This document shows positions 42,877-51,758 of a stretch of 64,000 nucleotides of DNA, one piece after another (the stretch's first letter is position 1; the number at the start of each line of letters is the position of its first letter). Location of the stretch: contig NZ_JBEXAE010000001.1 of NCBI RefSeq assembly GCF_040566695.1, positions 248,001 through 312,000 on the forward strand, given 5' to 3'. Below the pieces are notes generated by a model that worked only from the letters and a program-made list of their open reading frames with translations, had not been told where the DNA came from and did no database searches. The position numbers and the translations under genes are program-made. Source of the DNA: Sediminicola arcticus. GTDB taxonomy: Bacteria > Bacteroidota > Bacteroidia > Flavobacteriales > Flavobacteriaceae.

Positions 42877-43980
42877 ATGAATATAATTTTAACTGGAGCC
42901 ACCGGAACCTTAGGTTCTAAAATACTTTTCTCCCTTTTTGAACAGAATTCTAAAAGTATAGAAAAGGTTTATTTGCCTATCCGAAGTAAAAATTCGACCA
43001 CTCCAGACGAGCGCATCAAAAAAATGCTTCACAGTGAATTTGTTCCCAAGTTTATTCAAAATAATCTATCCAGTATCCTCAAAAAGATAAAAGTGATAGA
43101 TGCTACATTTCTTTTAGACCCGACAAGCTTCCTAAAAGATCAAAAAATAGATTTTTTCATCCATTCGGCAGGCTTTGTAAATCTATCTACGGACCTAGGT
43201 GCAAAAGAGGATATTTTCAGAGAAAATTTTCAATTTACAAAGGATATCTTTAGATCCTATGCGCCCTTCATAGAAAAGTTTGTCTACATAAGTACTGCCT
43301 TTGCAGCAGGCGATATTGGAGGGGTTGTTGACAACGACTATTCCAATAAACAAAACGGCAAATACCGCAACCATTATGAAGCATCCAAGCATGCGTCTGA
43401 AAAATTTCTATTGGAAGCTGGCAGAGAATACAAGATTCCAGTACAAATCTTAAGACCTAGCGTTTTAGGAGGAAATATTAAAGACCATCCGCACTTTTTT
43501 ATATCGAAATATATGGTCTTTTATCTATTTGCGAAATTTTTTTACAACAATAGTTCGAAGGATCTTATTAGAATCTCAACTACAGCCACTGCAGGACTTA
43601 ATATTATCCCAACAGATTATGCTGCACAAGTCATTGTAAAAGCAATGACGAAGGATATAGAGCAGCTTAATATTGTGCATTCTGAAGAAACTAACCTTAT
43701 GAGGGGTATGTCCAAAATTTTCGATATTGTCGGGTTCAAGAATTTTAGTTTCACCCAAGAAAAAATTAATTCTGTTACTGGTTTTAAATCTGAATCGGAA
43801 AAATTCTATTATGAAACCATTGGGGTACATCTAAACCCTTATTTGACCTCTATGCCCAACCAATGGGATACTACCCTATTAGAGAGTATCCTTCCCATCC
43901 CAACCTATGATTTAGAAGAATATCTTTCTGAAACAGTAACCTTTGCAAAATCAAAAAAATTTAGAAGTCAACAGTGGTAA
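42877..43980 (+). CDS. SDR family thioester-reductase-like protein
   Basis: A 367-residue NAD(P)-dependent protein of the extended short-chain dehydrogenase group. The cofactor loop is GATGTLG (7-13), the catalytic Tyr and Lys are in YEASK (about 168-172), and a Ser/Thr-rich YISTAF strand lies near 138-143. The pattern and length resemble the NAD_binding_4 domain of male-sterility and carboxylic-acid reductases that reduce acyl thioesters. No carrier protein or adenylation domain is attached. The substrate is unknown. Its last 30 bases overlap the broken DUF3332 gene on the other strand. Confidence 0.83.
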   Translation: MNIILTGATGTLGSKILFSLFEQNSKSIEKVYLPIRSKNSTTPDERIKKMLHSEFVPKFIQNNLSSILKKIKVIDATFLLDPTSFLKDQKIDFFIHSAGFVNLSTDLGAKEDIFRENFQFTKDIFRSYAPFIEKFVYISTAFAAGDIGGVVDNDYSNKQNGKYRNHYEASKHASEKFLLEAGREYKIPVQILRPSVLGGNIKDHPHFFISKYMVFYLFAKFFYNNSSKDLIRISTTATAGLNIIPTDYAAQVIVKAMTKDIEQLNIVHSEETNLMRGMSKIFDIVGFKNFSFTQEKINSVTGFKSESEKFYYETIGVHLNPYLTSMPNQWDTTLLESILPIPTYDLEEYLSETVTFAKSKKFRSQQW

Positions 43981-44561
43981 TAAGCCAATCATTCCGTTCA
44001 AATAATAACAATCTGTCTGCTCCTTACTAACGGCCAACCCTTCTTTCTTAGATTGTAAAGGATCTATTTTCACTTCTTCTCCGTTGTGCATGTAGACAAT
44101 ATAAAAACCTTCTTTAAAGGAAGAAAGCTTTATGATTTCCCCACTAGGCTTTAAGGCATTCCAAGATTTTTCGTGTGTGCTATACACCAAATCTGGATTT
44201 TTTTCCTTTTTTAGGCCCTTCTAAAACAGTGATCTCCATTCTGTTTTTGGTAGCGATCATTTCAAAAGTATTCCCGTCTCTTTCCACAATCTGAATTTCC
44301 GAATCTCCATCTTGCATGGCAATAGGGTTAGAGCCCGACCAAAATTCTATAACGTTGAAAATTATGGCGTCCCCAAAGAAGTAAAGACCATAAACAGGAA
44401 TGATATTCAAGCCCCAAAAGATAAGATTGTTTACGAATCTACTATCTGAAACACTTTGGTTCCAATCCTTTAAATTATTAAAGGCACTAAAGGAACCCAA
44501 AACAACTTGAAAACATCAAGGAAAGGGAAAGGAAACTGCATGCGAGTAATTTTTTCAGCAT
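43951..44561 (-). pseudogene. DUF3332-family lipoprotein gene broken by two single-base frameshifts
   Basis: The gene starts at 44561 with MLKKLLACSFLSLSLMFSSC, a clear lipoprotein signal, then goes out of frame. Removing one base from the four-A run at 44499-44502 (TTTT in the gene) restores CLGSFSAFNNLKDWN, which continues as DUF3332 sequence (FVNNLIFWGLNIIPVYGLYFFGDAIIFN, two segments). A second shift occurs at the seven-T run 44198-44204 (AAAAAAA in the gene); with six bases it reads GKNPDLVYSTHEKSWNAL and continues to 43951. So one gene of about 200 codons appears as two ORFs without a signal. Either a recent pseudogene, homopolymer slippage acting as a switch, or sequencing errors. Confidence 0.8.
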
Positions 44562-44669
44562 CTAAAATTTAAAAGTTTAACCTTAAAGCATAAAAGAGAC
44601 AATAGCCCAAGTTTCTCTTTTCAGGTAAATATTAACCCAAATGAAAAAGATAAATTAAGAGAAACAAAA

Positions 44670-44699
44670 AAAACCCTCCTTGTTTCCAAAGAGGGTTTT
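44670..44699 (-). terminator. Intrinsic terminator after rpmA
   Basis: AAAACCCTC and GAGGGTTTT (arms at 44691-44699 and 44670-44678) form a 9-bp hairpin, followed by a T-run on the minus strand. It lies 22 bases past the rpmA stop. Confidence 0.88.
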
Positions 44700-44720
44700 A
44701 GATTTTTGAAGAGCTGTTCC

Positions 44721-44981
44721 TTATGCCTCGAAAGGATCTATAGAAACAAAGGATTTACCTCCTGCTTTCTTTTTAAATTTTACAAGACCATCTACTCTAG
44801 CGTGTAGAGTATGATCTTTCCCAGCATAAACATTTTCACCAGGATTATGCTTAGTACCACGTTGTCTTACGATGATATTTCCAGCAATAGCAGCTTGTCC
44901 ACCAAAAATCTTTACGCCTAAACGTTTTGATTCTGATTCCCTACCGTTTTTGGAACTACCAACACCTTTCTTATGTGCCAT
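44721..44981 (-). CDS. rpmA: 50S ribosomal protein bL27
   Basis: An 86-residue bL27. The N-terminus MAHKKGVGSSKNGRESESKR places the flexible tail near the peptidyl-transferase centre, and GGQAAIAGNIIVRQRGTKHNPG is the core signature. It has no cleavable N-terminal extension of the Firmicutes type. Co-transcribed with rplU, 22 bases upstream. Confidence 0.98.
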   Translation of the reverse strand: MAHKKGVGSSKNGRESESKRLGVKIFGGQAAIAGNIIVRQRGTKHNPGENVYAGKDHTLHARVDGLVKFKKKAGGKSFVSIDPFEA

Positions 44982-45003
44982 GATATTTTGTTTTAATTCT
45001 TAA

Positions 45004-45531
45004 CTATTTACTTAAAGCGTCAATCAAATCAGATTTTTTCATAGAAGAAATCCCTTCGATACCTTTTGCTTTGGCCATTTCTTTCAACTCAGCAACTGTA
45101 TTTTTGCTTAGGTCTTCAGATGGAGCAGCTACTTTTTTCGGAGCTGCAGCAGTTGGTTTAGCTTCTTTTTGAGGAGCTTCTTTCTTTGGAGCTTCTTTCT
45201 TGGCTACTTTTGTAGCGCCTGAAGCAACAATACTCTCAATTCTAATCTCTGTCAAATATTGACGGTGACCATTTTTCTTTTTGTAACCTTTACGTCTTTT
45301 CTTTTTAAAGACGATTACTTTGTCACCTTTAAGGTGCTTTACGACTTTCGCCTCAACAGCGGCTCCGTCTATAGCTGGGGCGCCAATTGTGATGTCCTTA
45401 CCATCTTCCAACAAAAGAACGTTATCAAAAGTAACTTTGCTACCTTCTTCGTCTTGCAAGCGGTGAACATACACTTTTTGGTCTTTTGCAACTTTAAATT
45501 GCTGCCCTGCTATCTCTACAATTGCGTACAT
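45004..45531 (-). CDS. rplU: 50S ribosomal protein bL21 with C-terminal SAP/Rho-N-like extension
   Basis: A 175-residue bL21, longer than the usual 103. Residues 1-103 are the standard L21 barrel (MYAIVEIAGQQFKV, then KRRKGYKKKNGHRQ). A Lys-, Ala- and Pro-rich linker (104-139) leads to a terminal helix-extended-helix module (140-175, LSKNTVAELKEMAKAKGI and MKKSDLIDALSK) that resembles SAP or Rho N-terminal domains. Such extensions occur in Bacteroidota bL21; the role is unknown, possibly nucleic-acid contact at the ribosome surface. It has a strong promoter at 45584-45613 and is followed by rpmA. Confidence 0.96.
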   Translation of the reverse strand: MYAIVEIAGQQFKVAKDQKVYVHRLQDEEGSKVTFDNVLLLEDGKDITIGAPAIDGAAVEAKVVKHLKGDKVIVFKKKRRKGYKKKNGHRQYLTEIRIESIVASGATKVAKKEAPKKEAPQKEAKPTAAAPKKVAAPSEDLSKNTVAELKEMAKAKGIEGISSMKKSDLIDALSK

Positions 45532-45583
45532 AGCGTGTATATTATTTGTTAATTAAACACTGCCTATTTTATATAGGCGGGTG

Positions 45584-45613
45584 CAAATATACTGCTAAAT
45601 TGCTAACTCACAA
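45584..45613 (-). promoter_or_regulatory. rplU-rpmA promoter
   Basis: CAA at 45611-45613 (TTG), a 19-base spacer and CAAATATA at 45584-45591 (TATATTTG) give a textbook Bacteroidota promoter. The expected start is near 45577, and the transcript would begin with GCCTATTTTATATAGGC (45562-45578), a 6-bp hairpin at the 5' end. Confidence 0.7.
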
Positions 45614-45643
45614 GTGTTTTTTTTAAATTAACAAGTTTGACTT

Positions 45644-46084
45644 TTAATTTTTTCTCCTGGTTTTGAACAATTGCATAAAAGTCAATGTCAAAACCAAAGA
45701 AGTTGAAAAACCCATAATGGCTACCGTGAAAAATACAATACCGCCTTCTGTCTTATAATCCTTGAACCAAACTTTAGATAATTCCTGTAGGAATCCTGTA
45801 TCTACTTCTGTGGTATAAAAGGCGAAAAATATCGTAAAAATAAGAGTGGCCATAAATCCCGTAACAATCCCCGCACTAAACCCTTTGACATAATTAAAGG
45901 CTTCACCATCCTGCAAACGTAGATATTTAATAGCTTCATAAATCCCAAAGCCTGTGATTACGCCGTTAAAAAGACTATAAAAAACATTGGTGTGTAGACC
46001 AAAAAGCGACAATATTAAAAAGTACGCAATCAGGGAACCACTAGTGGCAATTCCAAATCTAATAGGAAGAGCAAATCTCATCAT
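45644..46084 (-). CDS. DUF4199 family membrane protein
   Basis: A 146-residue protein of DUF4199, common in Bacteroidota, with four predicted membrane helices (about 10-28, 35-50, 68-90 and 116-138). FSAGIVTGFMATLIFTIFFAFY near 69-90 is typical of the family. No function is known. It stands alone between rplU and the M16 operon. Confidence 0.87.
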   Translation of the reverse strand: MMRFALPIRFGIATSGSLIAYFLILSLFGLHTNVFYSLFNGVITGFGIYEAIKYLRLQDGEAFNYVKGFSAGIVTGFMATLIFTIFFAFYTTEVDTGFLQELSKVWFKDYKTEGGIVFFTVAIMGFSTSLVLTLTFMQLFKTRRKN

Positions 46085-46263
46085 ATACTAATAATTTTAA
46101 TTAAAAGTTTGAAGTTACAGAATATTCGTGATTTCTTCCAAGAAAACTGAATAAAGAATTATTGCTATATTTTATATATTACAGAAAATACTCTTAATGT
46201 TTGTAACAAATTCTTAATTTTGCTACTAACACTAAAAAATCGAGAACTTAAACACTGATTACA

Positions 46264-47586
46264 ATGAAAGAAAAGTTTTTATTAGCTGTTTGTGCGTTGC
46301 TTACTGCAACACAAATAGGGGCCCAAGAAGTGGCTTATGAAGAATATAACCTGGACAATGGGCTCCATGTTATTTTGCACCAAGATAATACAGCTCCTTT
46401 GGTGACCACTTCCGTCATGTACCACGTAGGAGGCAAGGACAGAACAGAGGGAAGAACAGGGTTTGCTCATTTCTTTGAACACCTTTTATTTGAAGGAACG
46501 AAAAATATAGAAAGGGGCAAATGGTTCGAAATTGTTTCTTCTAATGGAGGGAGAAACAACGCGAACACCTCACAGGACAGAACCTATTATTATGAGGTAT
46601 TTCCTTCCAATAATTTAAAACTAGGCCTTTGGTTAGAATCAGAGCGTATGCTACACCCTGTAATTGACCAAAAAGGGATAGATACCCAAAATGAAGTGGT
46701 AAAAGAGGAAAAAAGATTACGACAGGACAATGCACCCTACGGCCAAATACTTCCAGTAGTAGGAAAGAGTCTTTTTAAAAATCACCCATATAAAGATCCT
46801 AATATTGGCTACATGGAAGATCTTGATGCTGCAACTTTAGAAGATGTTATAGCCTATAATAAAAAATATTACGTGCCCAACAATGCAGTATTGGTTGTTG
46901 CGGGTGATATTAACATTGGGGACACCAAAAAAATGATCCAAGATTATTTTGCGCCTATCCCAAAAGGAGCTACCGTTACAAGAAACTACCCATTGGAAGA
47001 CCCAATTACAAATGAAGTAGAAACTGTGGCCTACGATGCAAACATTCAAATTCCAGCAGCTATTGTGGCTTACAGAACTCCAGGATTTAAAAATCGGGAT
47101 GCCTATGTGTTGGAAATGATATCTTCTTACTTAAGCGATGGTAAAAGTTCTAAACTATATAAAAAGATGGTAGACGAACAAAAGCAGGCCCTTCAAATCG
47201 GCGCTTTCAATATAGGACAGGAAGATTATGGTATGTACCTTATTTTTGGCCTCCCCCTAGGTGATACTAGTTTGGATGTTTTGGTCTCTGAAGCAGAAGA
47301 GGAAATCGCAAAAGTAAGAACCGACTTAATTAGCGAAAAAGATTACCAAAAATTACAGAATAAACGTGAAAACAATTTTGTAAATTCTAACTCAAGCGTA
47401 GAAGGAATAGCAGGGTCATTGGCTACAAATTACCTTCTTTATGGGGATACTTCTTTAATTAACAAGGAAATTGAGATTTACAGATCTATTACCAGAGAAG
47501 AAATGAGGGCTGTTGCAAATAAATATTTAAGCCCTAACCAACGTGTGGTTATAGATTATTTACCTGAAGAAAAACCAGCAAATTAA
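46264..47586 (+). CDS. M16 family zinc peptidase, catalytic partner
   Basis: A 440-residue secreted peptidase with a signal peptide (about 1-21, ending GAQE). The inverted zinc motif HXXEH is HFFEH at residues 69-73, with the distal Glu ligand in NEVVKEEKR near 146. The C-terminal M16 half follows (about 200-430). It is followed 7 bases later by a second M16-like gene that lacks the motif, the pairing seen in mitochondrial-processing-peptidase-like heterodimers. Probably degrades peptides in the periplasm. A TAATTTTG -7-like motif is at 46215-46222. Confidence 0.92.
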   Translation: MKEKFLLAVCALLTATQIGAQEVAYEEYNLDNGLHVILHQDNTAPLVTTSVMYHVGGKDRTEGRTGFAHFFEHLLFEGTKNIERGKWFEIVSSNGGRNNANTSQDRTYYYEVFPSNNLKLGLWLESERMLHPVIDQKGIDTQNEVVKEEKRLRQDNAPYGQILPVVGKSLFKNHPYKDPNIGYMEDLDAATLEDVIAYNKKYYVPNNAVLVVAGDINIGDTKKMIQDYFAPIPKGATVTRNYPLEDPITNEVETVAYDANIQIPAAIVAYRTPGFKNRDAYVLEMISSYLSDGKSSKLYKKMVDEQKQALQIGAFNIGQEDYGMYLIFGLPLGDTSLDVLVSEAEEEIAKVRTDLISEKDYQKLQNKRENNFVNSNSSVEGIAGSLATNYLLYGDTSLINKEIEIYRSITREEMRAVANKYLSPNQRVVIDYLPEEKPAN

Positions 47587-47593
47587 TAAAAAG

Positions 47594-49663
47594 ATGAAAA
47601 AAATAATTACAACTCTGGTTTTGGCATTTATGGCCGTAACCACATATGCACAGGTCGATAGAACAAAAATGCCCGAACCGGGACCATCACCTGAAATAAA
47701 TTTATTAGAACCAACGCGTTTTGAGCTTAAAAATGGTTTAAAAGTACTTGTGGTAGAAAATCACAAACTGCCACGAGTAGCCATTCAATTACGAATAGAC
47801 AACCCACCTATTGCAGAAGGTGATAAAGCAGGAGTTAGCTCTTTTGTTTCTAGCCTTTTAGGAAACGGGTCCAAAAGCATATCTAAAGATGCCTTTAACG
47901 AAGAAGTCGACTTTTTAGGGGCACGCATTAATTTTGGATCCCAAAGTGCCTTTGCTAGTTCTTTATCAAAGTATTTTCCGAGAATATTGGAGTTAATGGC
48001 AGATGCCGCTATAAACCCAAATTTCACCCAGGAAGAATTTGACAAGGAAAAAGACAAATTAATCACAGGCTTAAAAACCCAAGAAAAGGATGTTGCTGCT
48101 ATTGCTGGTAGGGCACAATCCGCCCTTGCATATGGTAAAAAACACCCTTATGGCGAATTTACCTCAGAAGAAACCGTAAACAATGCAACACTTGCTGATG
48201 TGAAGCAGTTTTATAGCAGCTACTTTGTTCCTGCTAATGCCTATTTAATCGTAATTGGCGATGTAAATCCTAAGGAAGTTGAAAAATTGGTAAAGAAAAA
48301 TTTTACCCCTTGGACCAAAGCCACACCTCCTTCTTTTGAATATACAAAACCTCAGGATGCGCTATACACCCAAATTAATTTTGTAGATGTGCCTAATGCA
48401 GTTCAATCAGAAATTGCCGTAGAGAGCTTGGTAGACTTAAAAATGAGCAGTCCTGATTATTTGGCCGCATTGGTGACCAACCAGATTTTAGGTGGAGGGG
48501 GCGAAGGTCGTCTTTTTCTTAACCTAAGAGAAGATAAAGGCTATACATACGGATCCTATTCTAGATTGGGCAATGACAAATATGCCCCATCCAGATTTAT
48601 GGCCACTGCAAGTGTTCGTAACGCGGTTACGGACAGTTCAGTCGTAGAACTTCTTAAAGAAATAGACAGAATCATAAAAGAACCCGTAACCGCTGAGGAG
48701 CTTGCGAACACCAAAGAAAAATATATTGGTAATTTTATAATGGCCCTAGAAAGACCTGAAACTATAGCAGGTTATGCTTTGAACATTGAAACCGAAGGAC
48801 TACCCAAAGATTTTTACAAAACCTATTTAGAGCGAATCAACGCTATTACCATTGAAGAGGTACAAGCTGCTGCTAAAAAATATTTTAGCACTGAAAATGC
48901 ACGAGTAGTAATTGCCGGAAAAGGAAGTGAGGTCCTAGATAATTTAGAGCAGGTAACTTTTAACGGTAAAAAACTTCCTGTTCATTATTTTGATAAGGAA
49001 GTCAATAAGGTAGAGAAGCCAAAATATGAGGTAGCCATCCCAGAAGGGACCACAGTGAATACAGTTCTTGAATCCTACATCAAAGCAATTGGTGGTAAAT
49101 CTAAATTGGAGGGTGTTAATTCATATGCCATGACTGCAGAGGCCGAAATGCAAGGTATGAAACTAGATCTTGAGATGAAAAAAACCTCTAAAGATCAATT
49201 TATGCAAGATGTTAAGGTCATGGGAAATTCCATGAGCAAGCAAGTCGTTGATGGTGAAAAAGGATATATGGTAATGCAAGGACAACGTAAAGATTTGAGC
49301 GAAGAAGAACTTCAGAAATTGAAAGCCGAATCGTCCCCATTTCCTGAGATGGACTACTTAAACGGTACTGCATCGTTAGAGGGTATTGAAATGGTTGATG
49401 GGCAAAAAGCATACAAAATAAAAGTATCCGAAGAAAAAACATCCTTTTACAGCATGGAGACCGGACTTAAAATACAGGATGCGGTAACTGCGGAAGCACA
49501 AGGACAAACCATGAGCACCACTTTTGGGTATGGAGATTACAAAGAAGTTTCCGGAATACTGTTCCCATTCCAGTTAATACAAAGTATGGGTCCGCAAAAG
49601 ATAGATTTTATAGTTAAAGATATCAAAGTGAACGAAGGGGTAACACCTGCTGATTTCCAATAA
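47594..49663 (+). CDS. M16 family protein, non-catalytic partner with extra C-terminal domain
   Basis: A 689-residue protein with a signal peptide (about 1-19, ending TYAQ). Residues 30-460 form two M16 repeats, but where HXXEH is expected the sequence reads AGVSSFVSSLLGNGSKS, so zinc ligands are absent. The C-terminal 210 residues (about 480-689) form a beta-rich module like the outer-membrane lipoprotein-sorting (LolA-like) domains often fused in Bacteroidota. It is encoded 7 bases after the catalytic partner. It probably forms the substrate-binding half of a heterodimer, which is inference from the mitochondrial model. A strong terminator follows. Confidence 0.9.
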   Translation: MKKIITTLVLAFMAVTTYAQVDRTKMPEPGPSPEINLLEPTRFELKNGLKVLVVENHKLPRVAIQLRIDNPPIAEGDKAGVSSFVSSLLGNGSKSISKDAFNEEVDFLGARINFGSQSAFASSLSKYFPRILELMADAAINPNFTQEEFDKEKDKLITGLKTQEKDVAAIAGRAQSALAYGKKHPYGEFTSEETVNNATLADVKQFYSSYFVPANAYLIVIGDVNPKEVEKLVKKNFTPWTKATPPSFEYTKPQDALYTQINFVDVPNAVQSEIAVESLVDLKMSSPDYLAALVTNQILGGGGEGRLFLNLREDKGYTYGSYSRLGNDKYAPSRFMATASVRNAVTDSSVVELLKEIDRIIKEPVTAEELANTKEKYIGNFIMALERPETIAGYALNIETEGLPKDFYKTYLERINAITIEEVQAAAKKYFSTENARVVIAGKGSEVLDNLEQVTFNGKKLPVHYFDKEVNKVEKPKYEVAIPEGTTVNTVLESYIKAIGGKSKLEGVNSYAMTAEAEMQGMKLDLEMKKTSKDQFMQDVKVMGNSMSKQVVDGEKGYMVMQGQRKDLSEEELQKLKAESSPFPEMDYLNGTASLEGIEMVDGQKAYKIKVSEEKTSFYSMETGLKIQDAVTAEAQGQTMSTTFGYGDYKEVSGILFPFQLIQSMGPQKIDFIVKDIKVNEGVTPADFQ

Positions 49664-49680
49664 TTGGTGATTAAATTTTG

Positions 49681-49731
49681 AGAAAGCATCCAAGACTGGT
49701 TTACACAGTTTTGGGTGCTTTTCTTTTTTTG
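49681..49731 (+). terminator. Intrinsic terminator after the M16 operon
   Basis: AGAAAGCATCCAAGACTG (49681-49698), loop GTTTACA and the right arm from CAGT to TTCT (49706-49724) pair over 17-18 bases with two G-T pairs and one bulge, then a T-run. The right arm overlaps the 3' end of the convergent EamA gene. Confidence 0.88.
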
Positions 49732-50591
49732 TTCACCATCCAAACCCCTAATAAAATAATCAAGGCACCTATTAATTGATACATGTTTAATTTTTCACCA
49801 TCCCATACACCCCATAAAACCGCCACTAAAGGAAGTACATAGGTCACCGAGGCAGCAAAAACGGGACTTGCTATTCGTATCAATTTATTAAAGAATAGGT
49901 TGGCTATTGCAGTACCCACAATACCCAAAATAAAGATATAGGCCATAGGCAAATGCATTGCGTCATTGGACCATACCTCGGTAAAAAATCCGGAATAGAT
50001 CAAAATAATAAACGCTGGTACAATGACCATGGCAAAACTGCCTGCAGTTACTGCCAACGGACTTAAATGGGAAAGATGCTTCTTAATAATATTGATGTTA
50101 AAGGCATATCCCATTGCAGATAACAAAATAAAAATAGCATACCAATAATTCTGATTAGGACTAAACTCCATTCCAGCAGCAATTAAGGCAAACGTTCCCA
50201 ACAGTCCAATAAAAATTCCTACTACCTGCCTTTTTGTAATAATAGCGCCAAACAAAAGGGTTCCTATTACAGCGGTGTTCAAGGGAACCAGAGAATTAAA
50301 AATAGCCGTTACCCCACTATCTATCTCTGTTTGGGCCAAAGCAAACAAAAAAGGAGGAAAAAAAGAACTCAAAAAACCTGCTGCAGCAATCCATTTCCAT
50401 TCAGATGCCGTAATAACCTTTAAACTTTTAAATCCAATTAGCATTAAAAAGCTCCCAGCGAATACAATCCGCAAACCTCCCACTTGAACAGGACTTAATC
50501 CTACCAAGGCCTTTTTTATTAGAATAAAAGAAGATCCCCATATCAGGGACAAGAGTATTAAGTAAAACCATTTTCTGGTCTGTTCGCTCAT
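49701..50591 (-). CDS. EamA/DMT family transporter
   Basis: A 296-residue drug/metabolite transporter with ten predicted helices formed by two EamA repeats (about 8-140 and 152-290). LIWGSSFILIKKAL near residues 15-28 and LPLVAVLWGVWDGEKL near 255-270 are typical repeat ends. Such carriers export amino acids or other small metabolites. The last codons lie in the hairpin of the M16 terminator. Monocistronic; substrate unknown. Confidence 0.92.
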   Translation of the reverse strand: MSEQTRKWFYLILLSLIWGSSFILIKKALVGLSPVQVGGLRIVFAGSFLMLIGFKSLKVITASEWKWIAAAGFLSSFFPPFLFALAQTEIDSGVTAIFNSLVPLNTAVIGTLLFGAIITKRQVVGIFIGLLGTFALIAAGMEFSPNQNYWYAIFILLSAMGYAFNINIIKKHLSHLSPLAVTAGSFAMVIVPAFIILIYSGFFTEVWSNDAMHLPMAYIFILGIVGTAIANLFFNKLIRIASPVFAASVTYVLPLVAVLWGVWDGEKLNMYQLIGALIILLGVWMVNKKRKAPKTV

Positions 50592-50761
50592 GCTTTAAAA
50601 TTTGACTGCAAAATTGAACTATTATCCTAAATAATGAATCACCACCACTACATTATATTTTTTGATGCAACTATGGTGTCATTCCTACTTAAAAAATGAT
50701 TCTTTTTGGGTAGGCATTAGGGCAGTAAATGTTAATTTTGTTCCATATAAAAACAAAGACA

Positions 50762-51190
50762 ATGAGAGTTTCAGCGATTAGTATAGCATTTATTTTTAGT
50801 GTAGTATTCGTTACTTGTAAGGAAGAAAAGAAGGTGCCAACTAAAACTACACAAATGAAAGAGGTCATGGCCGTGCATGACGAGCTTATGCCAAAAATGG
50901 GAAAAATTGGGCGTTTGGTTGGTGAATTAAACAAGATAGAAGATTCCACAGAGACTGGACAGGTATACAAAGAGGCAAAAATAGAACTACAAGAAGCGAA
51001 CAAGGCCATGATGGATTGGATGAAAGAATTGGGTGACCACTTTGACTATGAGGAGATTATGAAGGGCAAAGAGCTCACTGAACAGAAACAAGAATGGCTT
51101 AACGAAGAAGAGGAAAAAGTGAAGGTTCTAAAAGAAAAAATAAATGGCAGTATAGAGAGAGCAGAGAAATTGTTGGAAAATAACAAATAA
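50762..51190 (+). CDS. Coiled-coil lipoprotein of unknown function
   Basis: A 142-residue predicted lipoprotein (lipobox VFVTC, Cys19 or near). The mature part is almost wholly helical and charged (VMAVHDELMPKMGKIGRLVG near 38-57 and LTEQKQEWLNEEEEKVKVLK near 101-120), suggesting a helical hairpin or bundle. Homologues are common in flavobacteria and are sometimes annotated as viral A-type inclusion proteins, a coiled-coil artefact name. ATG at 50762 is chosen over an upstream in-frame TTG at 50729, which would spoil the signal peptide. Next to gldD but convergent. Confidence 0.75.
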   Translation: MRVSAISIAFIFSVVFVTCKEEKKVPTKTTQMKEVMAVHDELMPKMGKIGRLVGELNKIEDSTETGQVYKEAKIELQEANKAMMDWMKELGDHFDYEEIMKGKELTEQKQEWLNEEEEKVKVLKEKINGSIERAEKLLENNK

Positions 51191-51200
51191 TTCTTTTTTT

Positions 51201-51758
51201 TTAATTCTTCCACCTCATGGTTTCCATTATATGCCGTATGTCCTTTTGCAAATAGACCGCTGCAGGCAAAATAGAATCATAATTGGGTTTGGTATTAAAA
51301 TAAAGGGAACCCGTTACGAAATGCGATATGCTATCCGTTAAATAAAATTGGGATTGGGATGCGGCGTTTCCCTTAACTTCATAATACATTCCATACACCT
51401 TATCCGTATCGTTTGCAAAAGGCTGCTCCAATATATTATCTGCTTTGCCAACATGTTCATAGGAAAACTTTTGCGCATCGGACATCAATTTAGATAAATT
51501 GCCCTCTACATTTTTGTAACTGATAAATATGGAGCCTTTCATTTCTGGATAATCTAGAGTGAGGGCACAATCCTCTTTCCTTTCCAATTGAGCTTGTTTA
51601 CTATGTTCAAATTCATAAACACAGTCCATCTCTAATTTCTTTGAAGCCATTTCGGGATACTCCAATCTTAACATTGCCTTTGGCTTGGGAAGAACATCTT
51701 CCTTACAACCAACAAAACATGTCAAAAAAACAATCAAGAAAATAGATTTAAAATTCAT
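51201..51758 (-). CDS. gldD: Gliding motility lipoprotein GldD
   Basis: A 185-residue lipoprotein (lipobox CFVGC, Cys18) matching GldD: KPKAMLRLEYPE near residues 25-36, CALTLDYPEMKGSIFISY near 64-81 and YLTDSISHFVTGSLYFNT near 138-155. GldD is needed for gliding in Flavobacterium johnsoniae; its exact role is not settled. It overlaps gldE by 11 bases, and the order mutY, ssb, gldE, gldD is the conserved flavobacterial one. Confidence 0.95.
   Translation of the reverse strand: MNFKSIFLIVFLTCFVGCKEDVLPKPKAMLRLEYPEMASKKLEMDCVYEFEHSKQAQLERKEDCALTLDYPEMKGSIFISYKNVEGNLSKLMSDAQKFSYEHVGKADNILEQPFANDTDKVYGMYYEVKGNAASQSQFYLTDSISHFVTGSLYFNTKPNYDSILPAAVYLQKDIRHIMETMRWKN

Noticed and set aside
43951..44500. 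Two separate small genes (79 and 106 codons)
   Set aside because: They are pieces of one DUF3332 gene; the joint and the missing signal peptide are explained by two single-base shifts.
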